Assembly: GCF_016801865.2 (NCBI RefSeq)
Contig: NC_068937.1
Location: 65,515,665 to 65,579,664, forward strand
Direction of reading: 5' to 3'
Origin: Culex pipiens pallens
Lineage: Eukaryota > Arthropoda > Insecta > Diptera > Culicidae
Length of the DNA stretch: 64,000 nt
The position numbers and the translations under genes were made by a program. Under the pieces are notes generated by a model. It saw only the letters and a program-made list of their open reading frames with translations, was not told the origin of the DNA and did not search any database. The first letter of the stretch is position 1. The number at the start of each line of letters is the position of its first letter. Below, in pieces: positions 31,777 to 45,087 of the stretch.

Positions 31777-33170
31777 AAGATTGTAAGTAAATTTGAATTT
31801 CAATTTTACACAGAAATTAAATGATAGATTCCTGAAAATTATAAAATATTGTTCATACAAAGAAAACAAGTAAGACATTTTTGTAAGAGAAACAAAAGTA
31901 GTAACTGAAGTAAAATATGGCAGAGACGAGAGACGAGACGACTTGAGCAGATCGACGTTCGTATGCAGAAGTTTGTGATGGCAAGATGGTGAGTGGCAAA
32001 GTCATGCGGGAGGTTGGACAGGTAACGGTGTTGATGTAGTTGTTAAAGGTCATATCAATGAGGATCAAGTCGAATTAAAACGCAATTTTAGTAACGAGAC
32101 ATTCACGTAAAACAAATTACCAAATTGAAATGTGGAATTAAGCAAAGTAAAGATGATCGAAATGCGAAACATCAATTATGGAACAAAAATGTAAGTTGAG
32201 ATCATACTGTACGTCTGAAACTATTGAAAAGGAGAAGATCATGGTAAACAAATGATAACATCATCCGATGTCATTAATTTACAAAAGCCAAAGTTGCAAA
32301 TTACACGAAAAGACAATTTTGGACTAACAACATGTCCTAAACATTTGATAAAAGAATTACATCAACCGATGACAATAATTTGAGAATCTCAAAGATGTAA
32401 AACAACTGGAAAAGTCAATTTTGGACAAAAATACTGGATTTACGAACAATTCACAATACCCAGCAAATGAGAAGTCAATGCACTCTCGAAACTGACCATA
32501 GTCAACTCACAGCTGGGTTATGAAGCATAATTCATTATGGAAACGACAATTGCACTAATCGACGAAATTCAACACCTTAGCCTCGAAAACTGACCAATTG
32601 ACCAAGTCACTGTGGATAGCCTCACGATTTTTGATGGAAGACGACAACGATAACAACCAGCCAATCAACACAGTTCTACAACAGATTTTGCTTACAGTGG
32701 GAAAAATTCAATGATTTTTTAGGAGAGATAATGAAAATTAATTTCAAATGCAAGATTATTTAAATCAGTTTCAACGAAAATATTTTTACAAGAGAAGTTC
32801 AAAACAGTAATTCAAGTAATTTAACAGGACAGTAGATCAAAAGAGTAATGAAAATAATTTTACAGTAGAAAAATCAAAAGAGCAATTATAATTATAAAGC
32901 AATTTACAAGAAAGCACAAGAAGAACAAATTGTAAACCGCACGATCACTACACCCGACAATATTCTTTCCATAGATGATCATTTCTTTCAGACGATCATC
33001 TAGCTGATAAGTGTGGGGGAGATTAACCGAATCATTTTTTTTTTAAATCAGTTTTTTATAGCCAGCCATTTATATTTTTATGATTTTTCTTCCAACCTAT
33101 AAATAACTTTCGATAGATGTTCTTAATGCTTTTCAAGTATACAAACATCTAGCTGGTAAGTGTGGGGGAA
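31777..33170. other. Possible internal 3' region of an LTR element
   Basis: No usable ORF. AAGTGTGGGGGA occurs at 33010-33021 and again at 33159-33170, the second immediately before a TG that could start an LTR; it looks like a polypurine tract. Confidence 0.35.
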
Positions 33171-33566
33171 TGCAGCAATCTCAAATTTAAATCATTGAAT
33201 TTGTCCATTTTTCGATCCTCACCACAGTTCTGACCATGCGCGCTTACGCAAGCATAAATAATTTTACTCGTCGACTCGCGTTGCGCGACAAATAATTAAG
33301 CTTATGTACAGGTGTGGACCATGAGTCATCCTCACCTGAAAAGCCCTTAATAAATTTCGCCAATTGTTAGGCAATCAAAAAAAAAAAAATGGTTAAGCTT
33401 TCAATTATGAATGTGCGATGTTATTCCACAGGGGAAATTGAGGGTGTGGTTTAACCAAATTCATTGGCATGTTTGTTCAATGGAGAATTCGGCCTTTCAT
33501 TATTGACCAACATTTTTGAGAATGTTTTAGGAACATAATTTTGATATTCCAATAACATAATTTAAA

Positions 33567-33640
33567 GTTTCACGACAATGGTTCGAACCCATGACTTCCG
33601 ATTTTGAGGTGTACTCACTACATCATACGGAAAGTCATGA
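33567..33640 (-). repeat. tRNA-like remnant with B box
   Basis: The minus strand has GTCATGGGTTCGAACCAT, with a good B-box match, but only a weak A box. Located inside the probable LTR. Confidence 0.25.
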
Positions 33641-33748
33641 AGAATTGCAGAGGTCTGCATAATTTAATTCATGAGGTTCATCGATGCTTCTCATCGAAAC
33701 GGACCACTTTTAGCAGAACAAAATTTAGTAGAGTTTTCGGGGACTGAC

Positions 33749-33785
33749 TATAAAAACCCAAAATTCTTGAGGAGGTGCAGTTAGT
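33749..33785 (+). promoter_or_regulatory. TATA box and initiator of probable LTR
   Basis: GACTATAAAAACCC followed at normal spacing by GTGCAGTTAGTTCC, close to the arthropod initiator TCAGT. Confidence 0.45.
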
Positions 33786-33887
33786 TCCAGTTCTTGTTCC
33801 AGTCCAGTTCCAGTTCCAGAAGACGCCCCAGACCAGCCAGACCCGCCAGCAGCCACCAGTAGCAGAGGCCCCAGTCCAGCCGGACTT

Positions 33888-34078
33888 AGCGGTGGAGGCC
33901 GCAGTCCGCCGGGACTTAGCCGTTTGAGAAGTCCACCCGCGACTTAGCCGATTGAGCAGTCCGCCGGGACTTAGCCGTTTGAGAAGTCCACCCGAGACTT
34001 AGCCGTTGGAGAAGTCAGCCGAGACTTAGCCGATTGAGAAGTCCACCCGGGACTTAGCCATTTGAGAAGTCGGCCGAG
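33888..34078 (+). repeat. 28-bp tandem repeat GACTTAGCCGTTTGAGAAGT
   Basis: About seven degenerate copies of GGGACTTAGCCGTTTGAGAA followed by GTCCACCC. Confidence 0.9.
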
Positions 34079-34215
34079 AATGAATGAAATTAGCAACAAA
34101 AAGTTGAGTGATGTGATCGTGCGAGTAAAAGTTGAAAGTGTTACCGCAAAAATGTAATCTTTAAAAAGTGTAATATACAAATAAGTGAAGTTTACTGATC
34201 TGTTTTGACTCTACA

Positions 34216-34793
34216 AGTAAATATCACAAAAATCCTGAAAGCCTAAACCGCTCGGGCACGTTCACTAAAAACGCTTATATACTAAGAATTTTGAAAATTC
34301 GTCACTTTTTGTTTACTAAAATGCAAATATCTCGGCTTTGCGTGGACATAAATTGAATGCTAAAAAAAGCAAAACGATCTCCGTAAAATTTCCTATAAGC
34401 TAAATGCACTAGTTTTGGCTGCAAAATTTTTTGGCTCGTTTTGGAGAGCGATTTTTGAAATTTTTTAGCTAAAAAATATAATTTTTTCCTATCTAAAACG
34501 CCCTGCCATGCCCAAAAACAAGCTTTTATAGACTATGTCTGTACAGGAATTTGTTCAGGAGACATTAAACTATAACTTGAAGCCCATAGCGACCAAATTT
34601 GAATGACTTTAGTATGATTGTTACGCGCATTTCTGAAAAAAATACTCGAAAAATGCACTTTTTTCATTCAAGCTCCGCGCGCGAGTTGTAAACCATTTTT
34701 GGGAATTTTTGTTGTATGAAAACATTGTTCCTGACATCCTTATCTATCATTCTAGGGGTGAGCACCAAAGATTTGATGCGGCCGGTCAAATCT

Positions 34794-34796
<3 letters not shown>
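34216..34796. other. Intergenic, AT-rich
   Basis: No ORF or clear element ends recognised. Confidence 0.4.

Positions 34797-34842
<46 letters not shown>
34797..34842. repeat. (TG)n microsatellite
   Basis: About 23 TG dinucleotides. Confidence 0.97.
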
Positions 34843-34843
<1 letters not shown>

Positions 34844-35495
34844 TCCAATCCAATACCCGCTGGCCGGCAGCGAAATTATGGGAAAGTATAGTTTGTATCA
34901 GACTTGGATTATGCTGATACAGCTTACCTCAGTCCCGGGTATTAGGTGGTGATAGCCCTCGCGCTGCTTCCAACGACCCATTTCACAGAATGACAGAGCT
35001 CTTTGCGGTCCAATTCCGAGGTCGTTGGGCATTGTCTGGCCCCGCCTAAACATAGAGCAAAAACCAGACGGGTTCTCGATCTATCTTTAAACTTCCAATC
35101 CCATCAGGCAAACAGTTGAAAAGAAGGCAAAATTTTTAAAATTTCAGTTCGGATAGATCTCACCAAGTTTCTGGATCGACCGGTTGTCCAATTTCTAGGC
35201 AGCTTTCAAGCACCCGGACTTTGTTTCCTGTTTTGTTTGCAAGCGCCCGGAATTCCAGCTGCGAGCAGCTTTATCACATCCTGGAGTACAGATTCTCTGG
35301 CAATTCCATTTCACTAATCTTCCAAGTACTTCCTCTTCAACTGCAACACCTCCTCCAGTAGTAGATAAAACTGCTTGAGCGCTGCTTCCAAAAACATTCC
35401 ATTGCACACTACTTTTATTTTCTTTCGCACTATTTGATTTTTGTTATTTTAGGCGTAGAAAAAAAACAGGTTGAATACCACCCTTAAAGCGAGCT
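34843..35495. other. Intergenic, probable dispersed repeat
   Basis: 34845-35060 has normal composition (CCCGCTGGCCGGCAGCG, GGTCGTTGGGCATTGTCTGG), without a sustained ORF. Nothing identified. Confidence 0.35.
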
Positions 35496-35740
35496 ACACA
35501 GAAAAAAAAATCGGGTAAATTTACATCATTTATGATGTATCAAAAGTGCACGTCATTAATGATGCTAATTTACATCAAATTCATTGTAAATTTAAATTCC
35601 ATCCGACGTAAATGTGCCGAACAAATGTCTCTGATAAAAAATGTAAATTTCCGATGAAATCGATGTAATTTTACCCAAGCAAACAAAATTTTTACTCCGT
35701 TGAATTTTAAATCTGATGTAATTTTAATGCGTTTGTGTTT
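35496..35740. repeat. TTTACATCA-family MITE, copy
   Basis: Starts CACAGAAAAAAAAATCGGGT then AAATTTACATCATTTATGAT, with ACATC/GATGT motifs throughout. Close to 57424-57665; same end type as 49313-49531. Confidence 0.7.
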
Positions 35741-37369
35741 CATTGTACTGTTCCGCTGTTTCAAAAGCTATGCTTATTGTGTTTTTTATTTTAAATAAAT
35801 AATCTTTTTAAACAGCTTTCAGAACTCATTTTGAAATACAAACATAAAAAACTACATCGAACTTAAAATCCAACGAAGCATAAAAGTAATAATAGCTCAC
35901 AAAGAAGTGAGCAAGCAAGTTTCTATCATTATTTATTTTTTGCTAAATAAAGTAGAAAGTCAGTACAAGTAAGTCAGAAACAGTAATTCAGTATGAAAAA
36001 TTTGTTTATGATGTTCTAACTTACGGTTCATATCCGGTCATCAAAAAACCACAGCACACAGGGAGTATACCGTGCCAATCTGCAGCGACACGTTCCGCTT
36101 CCGTTCCTGGCAATTCCTTTGCAAGGGGCAAGAAACTCCTTTGAACTTTACTAATTATATTAATAAGTATACTAACTTTCGCTATTATATTAATACTTTC
36201 CCACCCTGAATACATACACCTTTAATAGAAATGTCATAACTGACGTAAAGAAAAGTCAGACTTTTGTTGTTGTTTTTGTTTACCGTCGACCGTCGTCGGT
36301 CGACCGTTGCCGCTTGCTGGTCTCACAAGCCAGGTTCCCATCCGATTCCCACCCAGGCTCTTCACGCCGAGAATGGGATGTGGCCAACTTTGAACTCTGT
36401 TCCAAGTATCTAACAGGAAATACTCGCCTATTGTCAAACTCGCCAACTGGAAGCTGTAACTTTGCCATCTCCGGAGTACATGCGATTGCCGGAAGATGGA
36501 TTCCGTTGTAGCTGGTTCTGTCCAGAACGGCATGACGGAATTTCTGCCAACCGTACCTCGAACGGCTATAATGCCAGTGCCAAAGGAACAGCCTTATGAG
36601 CGCCACAGTAGTAGGAGGAGAAGGAGGATGACATTTTCTGAAGTGTTTTCATGCCAATGCAAGTGCCTGTCTGACGGTGGAAATTTCGTCAATTGAGCCT
36701 GGTCGGGCACAGCGGTTAGCTCTAGCCAAACAAACGTGGCCAGCTGATGTGTCAAGAGTCCCTACCGAAGATGTTACACCCGAGGTTACACCAGACACGG
36801 TCAATTTGGAGATGGATGTTGAAGCCAGTCAACGTGCCCTGACATCTAAGGCAAACGAGCACGATAATGTGTTGAGGTCAAGGTTGAGGTCCAAATCAGG
36901 TCCACAAATATCGCGGTAGAAAATCTAGCCTAGACGAAACATCTCCCAACCCGCCCCTCGAACGGTCTATGATTATAAAATTGTTTTATTATTCAATTGT
37001 GCTTAAAAATAAAGAATCGGCCTTGAACCTCGAGCTGGCCTGAAGCCGTCTACCATGGCCAATTCGTTCTCTTCATGGCCGGTTTGTCTCTCTGCTCTTC
37101 GCCACGAATTCCTGATGCTTTCTGGCCGCCTTCCTCCCCCTTCCATTACGGTAAATCTCGCAGACGTCGGTTTGGCGGGAGTTCCAGGATGCTCAGTTTA
37201 CCGAAAGCGGTTGCTGCTGTGGCCATATCCACTTTCTCTTTGCGATGACTGTTCAACGGATTCCTAAAAGATCCGGACAAGTTCCGCGAGAAGAAATATA
37301 AACCTATTTCAATCAGCTGATAAATGAAAACAACAACAATCCGCTTGCACTGTCAAAATCAAGGTGCTT
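35741..37369. other. Intergenic with unassigned coding-like stretches
   Basis: 36240-36940 has balanced composition and short open stretches on both strands (for example EISSIEPGRAQRLALAKQTW, plus, 36677 on), all broken by stops. Probably a decayed gene or retroelement; not identified. Target duplication AGGTGCTT of the next element lies at 37362-37369. Confidence 0.3.
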
Positions 37370-37404
37370 CAGGGCCGTAGCCAGGATTTTTGTTCGGGGG
37401 GGGC

Positions 37405-40236
37405 TTGGGTGTAAAAAATCAAAGAGTATAGAAATCAGTAAAAAAAATTATAACATCACTTAGTTAAAGGTATAATTATTGAGATGAATTGTAAAATTAT
37501 AATGTAACGTATGCAAAAAAGTTTTCAATGATTTTCATCTTAAGTTTTAATGTCTTTATTGAAGAAACTCCTTCGTCAAAAATTTATCTTATTTCATACA
37601 GCATGTTTGTTTGTTTCTTTGTGGAGTAGAAAAGAAAGTTTTTTTTAGCATAAGCATAAGCATAGGTGCCCACCCGCAGTTGCTACTCCGTTATTGACCA
37701 GGTCCTCCAGAAGTTACATCCACGAGCCGTGGAAGATAAGTGGGTGTAGAAAAGAAAGTTTTTTTTACATTTTCTTCGATTTTTGTAATAAACTGTTGCT
37801 AAATTTAAAATTAACTTGAATCAATTTTTTGACAGGAAATAAAAAAATCCTGAAAAAATATCTATTTATTTAACCACAAGTTATTATGTTTTTTTGTATG
37901 TTTTACACTTTGTTTTAATTTTGTTTTTTTAACTAAATCTGAGAGTAAAAGCCACTAACAAACCGGTAAATTTGAATTATAAAATTTTAAACCGTCTGTG
38001 TGATCATTGTGATGGCTTATCCGAACTATAGTTGTATAAATATGAATATGAACTTATAAAATTTCAAGCACAACATAAAACTCATAACGGACAATTATTT
38101 TTTTCTTAAAATTGTAAACCTAAAAAATGTTTTATTTTAATTGTTCTAAGGTGTTGAAGCGATTTCATTTTTTCGAAGCTCCTGCAACCTCTCAAAAATA
38201 AATAATTTGAATAAAATACAAAAATTGATAATCGTTGAAATTCCGGCTTCTGAAGTGTCTCCGTGGTAATTGGACGACCCTATATTGGGTATTTTTTAAG
38301 AAATAGATTTGAAGAAATAGATTTGAACAAAAAATTTTTGTTAATAATGCATATTTAACCATTTTTAAATTAAGCTAACAAATATCATAGTTTGATTGTA
38401 TCATAGCTCGATTGTATCAAACATCAAAACGATTAATGTTTAACTTTAATATTACGGTTAAACGCCATTATCAAATTCATTACTTTAGAAAATTGCTCCA
38501 GAATTTAAGCATTAATAAAATTTTAAAAATTGACAACAAAAATATTAATCAGATCCTTATTTCTAAAGAATTTTATTTTAATAAAATTTCAATCCAAATA
38601 ATGTATCGTTGCAGTGCTTCTTATCTTCGAAATTATACAATTAAATTTTTCGATCGAATAAGCGGTTAAATTTCAATCAAAGATGCTTATAGACGTTATT
38701 ATAAATATTTATAGTCAAAATATGTATAAATCTATGAATTCGTAGAAACCGTTTTTTTTAAATTATCTACAAAAAAATAAATCCACAGTAAGCTTAAAAG
38801 TGCATATTTCATTAAAACGCAAAAATTAACATTATCCAATTCATTGAAAATAGTTTACAAACTATTTAACAAGTATTTTCAATGAAAATGTGTATTTAAA
38901 GACAAGTTTTTGCCAGATTTTTTGAGTCAATCTTAAAGAGCGGAAACAGCAACTTCAAGCAAAATATTTGTATTGTTCTTATCGTTTTTTAACCATGTAA
39001 TTACTAAAAAGCATTGGAGATTGGTCTATTAGTTCCTGAGACACATCTTCTCGAAATTTAAAATACACTTGTACGATAAAAATATAAATGCGAACACGAT
39101 TAACAAATTGAAATCTTCAATTAAGTTATTTCTTCATTTTGAAATAACTGTCAGAAGTTGACTCAGAACTATATTAAATTTTAAAACAAGTGTTGATAAC
39201 CAATATGATTTTACAAGATAAAGAGGAAAAATCCTGGATGTTTGACTAAATTGTATGTAAATTTGCTGTGGTGTTTATAGAAAAGACTCTCTGTATCTAT
39301 AAAGCAAAACAGAAAAAAAAACACAAATGAAATCCTTTTTTGTATTTCTGGGATTTAACTAATAAAAATCATGTTGAATAATATAGGATTGTAAATCGAT
39401 GATTATTCAAGCAATATCTTGACCCTGATAACAAAATCCTGCACATTTTATGGTTTGGAAAATTTATATTTACAAAACCTTGCAAAATTTAAAGTAAAGA
39501 AAACTTTATGTAAGAATTATTAAATCAGTTAGATTTTTCCTGTTAATCTAATCCAAGTCTGCATTTTGTCAATAGAACCAAATTTTACATTCAAACGAAA
39601 ATAAAATAAAAATGTCCTGTAATACGGAGACTCTTAAAACTCCATACAAAAAATGCTCAAGAAACGGTCAAGTCAAGGTCAAGTCAAGTCAAGTCAACGT
39701 ACGCAGCTGTAAAGAAACAGAAACAAATAGCGGCGTTTGATCTGCAATATGTTGTTGTTTATTTTATTAACGCGACTTTAACCTAGAGAGGTCATTCGTC
39801 ACTTAATCTGCAATATGTGTTGGTGAAAAAATCAAAGCTATTGATTTGTTTTTTTTTTTTAATGCGACTGAAAATAACGTTTGAAAAATGTATTCGCTCT
39901 AAAATAATACTGAAGAATTGCGTCATGAAGCCGACTGTCAAAACGCTGAGTCAAAAAAGGCCGAAAATGATAAGGATAGATTTTATTTTTTGCTCAGAAT
40001 AAGTTTAAAATAAGGTAAAAGTCATTACAATAATCATCTTGAAAAATGAAATACTTGAATTCAAAAATAAAATATTGAAAACATCAAAAAATTAAAAATC
40101 ATCAAAAGATAATTTATTGGAATTTTGATTTTTTTTAATATCTAGATATTTTTTTTAATATCTTGATTTTTTTTAAATTTAGAATTTTTGTAGTATTAAT
40201 TAGTTTAATGTTTTTCTGACAATTGTTTTCTTAAAT
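37405..40236. other. AT-rich interior of the 8.7-kb element
   Basis: Very AT-rich, only chance ORFs. A short (AAGTC)n run lies near 39669-39697. No transposase motifs seen on either strand. Confidence 0.4.
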
Positions 40237-42769
40237 CAGGGGTGCCCACTCTTTTAGCCCTGCGGGCCAGTTCTGATTTTTCAGAAGCAGTGGCGGGCCG
40301 GAACTAATATTTGATAAAAGTTGAAAAAGCAAACTCATTTTTTTATGATATGATATGATATATGCTAAAAAACGCCACTTTGGTCACTCTTGATCCGATT
40401 CCGGAGCATCGGAAAATTGTATGGAGGTTACGTAAAATCATATTTTGATCAAAGGAGGCTAAAAAATCAAAAAATCAAAAAAAAAACGTCAGCAAACGAA
40501 AAAAAGGTAGTGTTATTTTAAAATAACATTCAAATTTTAATGGTCGATGCAATTTTTAAGTTTAATTTCCTCAACACTAAAATATAAAAAAATCAATGAG
40601 ACATGATAAAATTTATTCAAACGAAATTTTGATTCGAATATCCTTTACAAAAAAAACTTTGTGCGTTGTTGTGCACCTTCAAATATAAAAAAAAAAAATT
40701 AAAAACACACAGAATTTTAAAAAGTAAAACATTATATATAAAATCATTTTCAATTTGTTATTCTTCGAAATTTAAAGCATATTAAAAATATACAGTATGT
40801 AAAAAAAAGGTTTTCTTTAAAACCTACGTTTTTAAATACCTGGACAAAAAGTAAGTTTGATCCACGATAACAAAAATTACGAAATTCCATACATTTTTGG
40901 CAGGTTGCTCAAACGAAACCATAACAACGTTTTTGCTTAGGTATTTAAAAACGTGGGTTTTATAGAAAACCTGGATGTATGGGTATCAAAAGATCGGAAA
41001 TTTTATGCCCTTTCTGATGCCACATAGGTTGACTTGTGAATTGAGGACCGGTATAGATGCCGGCGGATTTTCCGACGACGTAATTCCGGGTTGGTACGAA
41101 ATTCCAACGAAAAATCTATTCTATCGATACAAATACCCCCAAAACGGTGTTATACCCACTCCAAAATATTTATTTAGCAATTCTATGGTAATATATTGAC
41201 ATTTAGTTGAATTAAAAGTTTGCAAAATTAAGTTTAGATAAGTTTTATATAGAATTTCCAGAGTTATATAAACTTTTATACTAAGTAGTTAGTAAACTTT
41301 ATATTCAATCCAAATTATTTTTTTAATCAGTCAAGGATGCCTATTTGGAGTTGGGAGACTGGATTTATGGTGATTTGTCAACAAATAACATTATTTATGT
41401 TAATTTTTCGAAAGGTGTACAAACTTTTTTTGCACCTTTTTTATTTTCGTAATAGTATTTGTTATATAACTTTTTATAGAAATCATCTTTTCATGAGCTT
41501 TTTGTAGCAAAATGTTTGGCATGAGTTTCTGAACAAAACGTAGTACTAGGTTCCTGTCAAACTTTAAATTTTTTACATGTTTCATCACAAAATATGCATA
41601 GTGCCCAAGGGGTGTAAATACTTTTTTTACATACTGTATTTTTTGCTTCTTTATTTCATGACTCATTTTTTTTTAAATTTTAAAATATTTGAAATGATCT
41701 ATTTTTAATAAAAATTATTTGCTTTTTAAAGCTTTATTTAAAAAAATGCTTTATTTTTTTTCTGTTTGAGTATTAAGACACGGAATCCTGATTACAAGGA
41801 CTATTGTATCGTGTTACCCATTTTTACTGTTTTTTTTAAGCAATTCCAGATCTATAACACAGTTCCTATTGAGAGGAAAAGTGCTGTTCCATTCAGATGC
41901 TGTAATCTCCATTCCTTGTGCCTTGTGCGCTATGCATCGCTAGAACCGCGGTGACAATTTTTTCGTGTCATTTTTCAAGCTCTTCCCAGCAGCTATTATT
42001 TGCCGCGCGGGGTCTTGTAAAGACAATTGTCTTTTTGCGGTGCTACTCTTGCGGTGTTCCCTTTGCTCTGATCTGGACAATGCGACTGGACTGCAGTGCA
42101 ATACCGATCGGCTGGGCATTATTTACATGCGAAGACACGAGGAAAGTATTTTGGGAAGAGGCGCAAAGGAATATCCCAAGATCGATCACATGCTTGAAGA
42201 GCACGTGAAGCAACCGTTTTATACTCATACGGTTGCTGCTACCTCTGAACTTAAACCTAAGGCTGCCACCCTGAGAAGAACCCATGACTTTCCGCTTATG
42301 AGGCGAAACCCGTAACTGCTTTATTACTGAAAAGTTGTTCTGAAAAATACATTAGTTTTTGCTTATTTATTTATTTAAAAAATAGAGAACAACTTCAATA
42401 TGAAAAAAAAAAACACATTTAAATCTGAAAAATATTTAAATTTAGTGTCTTTTAGTACATTTTTAGACAACAATCCAAGTTTTTTCATAAATTTCACAAC
42501 TTTATGAAATGGACAATTTTGTTTTTTTGCACCATTTTTCAGTCTAAAAAAAATTAAGAAAAAAAAATTATAAGAATTAAATTCAAACATGAAGAATGTT
42601 GCATAAATATGTTAAAATTCGATCTCTAGCTTATTTTCTTTATTTCAGACAATCAATTTATTTATTTAATATTTCATGAACAGCCTTATAGGCTGGTCAT
42701 AGAACTATTTTGAGAAGCCATCGTGGGCCTGATGAAATGGCTTCACGGGCCGGACGTTGGGCAGGCCTG
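40237..42769. mobile_element. hAT-like element, CAGGGGTGCCCA ends
   Basis: Left end CAGGGGTGCCCACTC with GCGGGCC, right end inverted CAGGCCTGCCCAACG with GGCCCG. Imperfect 8-bp flanks TCTTAAAT and CCTTAAAA (6 of 8). It contains the Tc1-like element at 40793-41636 and a 116-codon open stretch at 41965-42315 (not recognised). Confidence 0.6.
40793..41636. mobile_element. 844-bp Tc1/mariner-type element without transposase
   Basis: CAGTATGTAAAAAAAAGG and its complement at the right end (CTTTTTTTACATACTG), TA on both sides. No intact transposase; 40975-41199 is open for 74 codons without recognisable motifs. Confidence 0.75.
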
Positions 42770-43539
42770 CCTTAAAATGACATGTTCCAACAAAATTTAC
42801 ATTTGAGTAAAGTAAAATGGCAGAGTTTTAAAAATTTATTTAGTGTTTTTTTCGATGGAAAATACGTTTTTTCGGAATTTTGAGTACGCCATTAAATCGA
42901 GCGTCTAATTTTATAAAAAATGTTCCCTGGACACCAAATTTCTATCTCATCACCGTTTCAGGCTGCAAATTATTGAAAAACACCTTTTTTTCGCATGTTC
43001 AAAAATGAAAGGGGTCGTACCGCCCCTCCGTCATGAGATATAAAAAAACGGACCTCGGATTCATGATCAGGGACAAAAGTTACCCCTTAGAACAAAATTT
43101 CACGCAAATCGAAGAGGGATCGGGGAACTTTTCTCGATTTCGTGTGAGTTGGTAGAGAATTACCCAAGTAAGAAAATAAAAAAAATACGACAATTTTTTT
43201 TGTCCCTGATTCGATTATCCGAAGTCCCATATAGACCCTTCGGATAATCGAACTTCGGATAATCGAAACTTCGGATAATCGACGCTACGGATAATCGAGT
43301 CTGGACTGTAGAGACTTTCAAAAACTTCAAAATGGAAATTCAAATCCATAAAATCAAAAAAATAATAATGAAAAAGTTCAAAAATGAAAGATTAATCAGA
43401 AATTTAATAAATTAAAAATTATGTTTATTTGATTTGATTTTATAAGTTTTTGAATCTGAGCTTAATTTTCCTAGAATTTTAAAATTAGAATTGTATTTCA
43501 GATAATAGTTGAAATTCACTCAAATGTTTTTCATATTAA
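42171..43539. repeat. 1.37-kb tandem duplication, copy 1
   Basis: From ATATCCCAAGATCG to TTCATATTAA. Spans the right end of the hAT-like element and a set of TTCGGATAATCGA motifs (43245-43305). Confidence 0.93.
43238..43312. repeat. GGATAATCGA direct repeats, pogo/Tigger-like end
   Basis: Four GGATAATCGA motifs ending GAGTCTGGACTGTAG; inverted, this is CAGTCCAGACTCGATTATCC, the style of pogo/Tigger ends. Repeated at 44610-44685. The opposite end was not found. Confidence 0.5.
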
Positions 43540-44912
43540 ATATCCCAAGATCGATCACATGCTTGAAGAGCACGTGAAGCAACCGTTTTATACTCATACG
43601 GTTGCTGCTACCTCTGAACTTAAACCTAAGGCTGCCACCCTGAGAAGAACCCATGACTTTCCGCTTATGAGGCGAAACCCGTAACTGCTTTATTACTGAA
43701 AAGTTGTTCTGAAAAATACATTAGTTTTTGCTTATTTATTTATTTAAAAAATAGAGAACAACTTCAATATGAAAAAAAAAACACATTTAAATCTGAAAAA
43801 TATTTAAATTTAGTGTCTTTTAGTACATTTTTAGACAACAATCCAAGTTTTTTCATAAATTTCACAACTTTATGAAATGGACAATTTTGTTTTTTTGCAC
43901 CATTTTTCAGTCTAAAAAAAATTAAGAAAAAAAAATTATAAGAATTAAATTCAAACATGAAGAATGTTGCATAAATATGTTAAAATTCGATCTCTAGCTT
44001 ATTTTCTTTATTTCAGACAATCAATTTATTTATTTAATATTTCATGAACAGCCTTATAGGCTGGTCATAGAACTATTTTGAGAAGCCATCGTGGGCCTGA
44101 TGAAATGGCTTCACGGGCCGGACGTTGGGCAGGCCTGCCTTAAAATGACATGTTCCAACAAAATTTACATTTGAGTAAAGTAAAATGGCAGAGTTTTAAA
44201 AATTTATTTAGTGTTTTTTTCGATGGAAAATACGTTTTTTCGGAATTTTGAGTACGCCATTAAATCGAGCGTCTAATTTTATAAAAAATGTTCCCTGGAC
44301 ACCAAATTTCTATCTCATCACCGTTTCAGGCTGCAAATTATTGAAAAACACCTTTTTTTCGCATGTTCAAAAATGAAAGGGGTCGTACCGCCCCTCCGTC
44401 ATGAGATATAAAAAAACGGACCTCGGATTCATGATCAGGGACAAAAGTTACCCCTTAGAACAAAATTTCACGCAAATCGAAGAGGGATCGGGGAACTTTT
44501 CTCGATTTCGTGTGAGTTGGTAGAGAATTACCCAAGTAAGAAAATAAAAAAAATACGACAATTTTTTTTGTCCCTGATTCGATTATCCGAAGTCCCATAT
44601 AGATAGACCCTTCGGATAATCGAACTTCGGATAATCGAAACTTCGGATAATCGACGCTACGGATAATCGAGTCTGGACTGTAGAGACTTTCAAAAACTTC
44701 AAAATGGAAATTCAAATCCATAAAATCAAAAAAATAATAATGAAAAAGTTCAAAAATGAAAGATTAATCAGAAATTTAATAAATTAAAAATTATGTTTAT
44801 TTGATTTGATTTTATAAGTTTTTGAATCTGAGCTTAATTTTCTTAGAATTTTAAAATTAGAATTGTATTTCAGATAATAGTTGAAATTCACTCAAATGTT
44901 TTTCATATTAAA
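43540..44912. repeat. 1.37-kb tandem duplication, copy 2
   Basis: Differs from copy 1 by what I count as one A in a run, a 4-base TAGA insertion near 44603 and one C/T near 44842. Confidence 0.93.
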
Positions 44913-45087
44913 TGCTTTCGATTCAAATTCAAACAAAATCTGAATATTTTTGAGAAACTATGATATATTTTGAAAAATGTAGACAAAAATCACCTTAATA
45001 AAAAAAAATATACAAGGTTTAGATTATCCGAAGTTCTAAGGATAATCGAATCTTGAACAAATAAAATCGTTATTTTCTTATTTGTTT

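Larger units (their letters stand above)
33171..34215 (+). repeat. Probable LTR with promoter and 28-bp repeats
   Basis: Begins TGCAGCAATC after a GTGGGGGAA purine tract and may end CTCTACA. Contains TATAAAA at 33749-33755, an initiator-like GCAGTTAG about 26 bp downstream, a C/A-rich 5' transcribed part, the tandem array at 33888-34078 and an AATAAG signal near the end. Resembles long Ty3/gypsy LTRs. Boundaries are inferred because no partner LTR is in the window. Confidence 0.45.

Noticed and set aside
34709..34952. Small ORFs across the TG microsatellite
   Set aside because: Cys/Val runs are produced by the (TG)n repeat.
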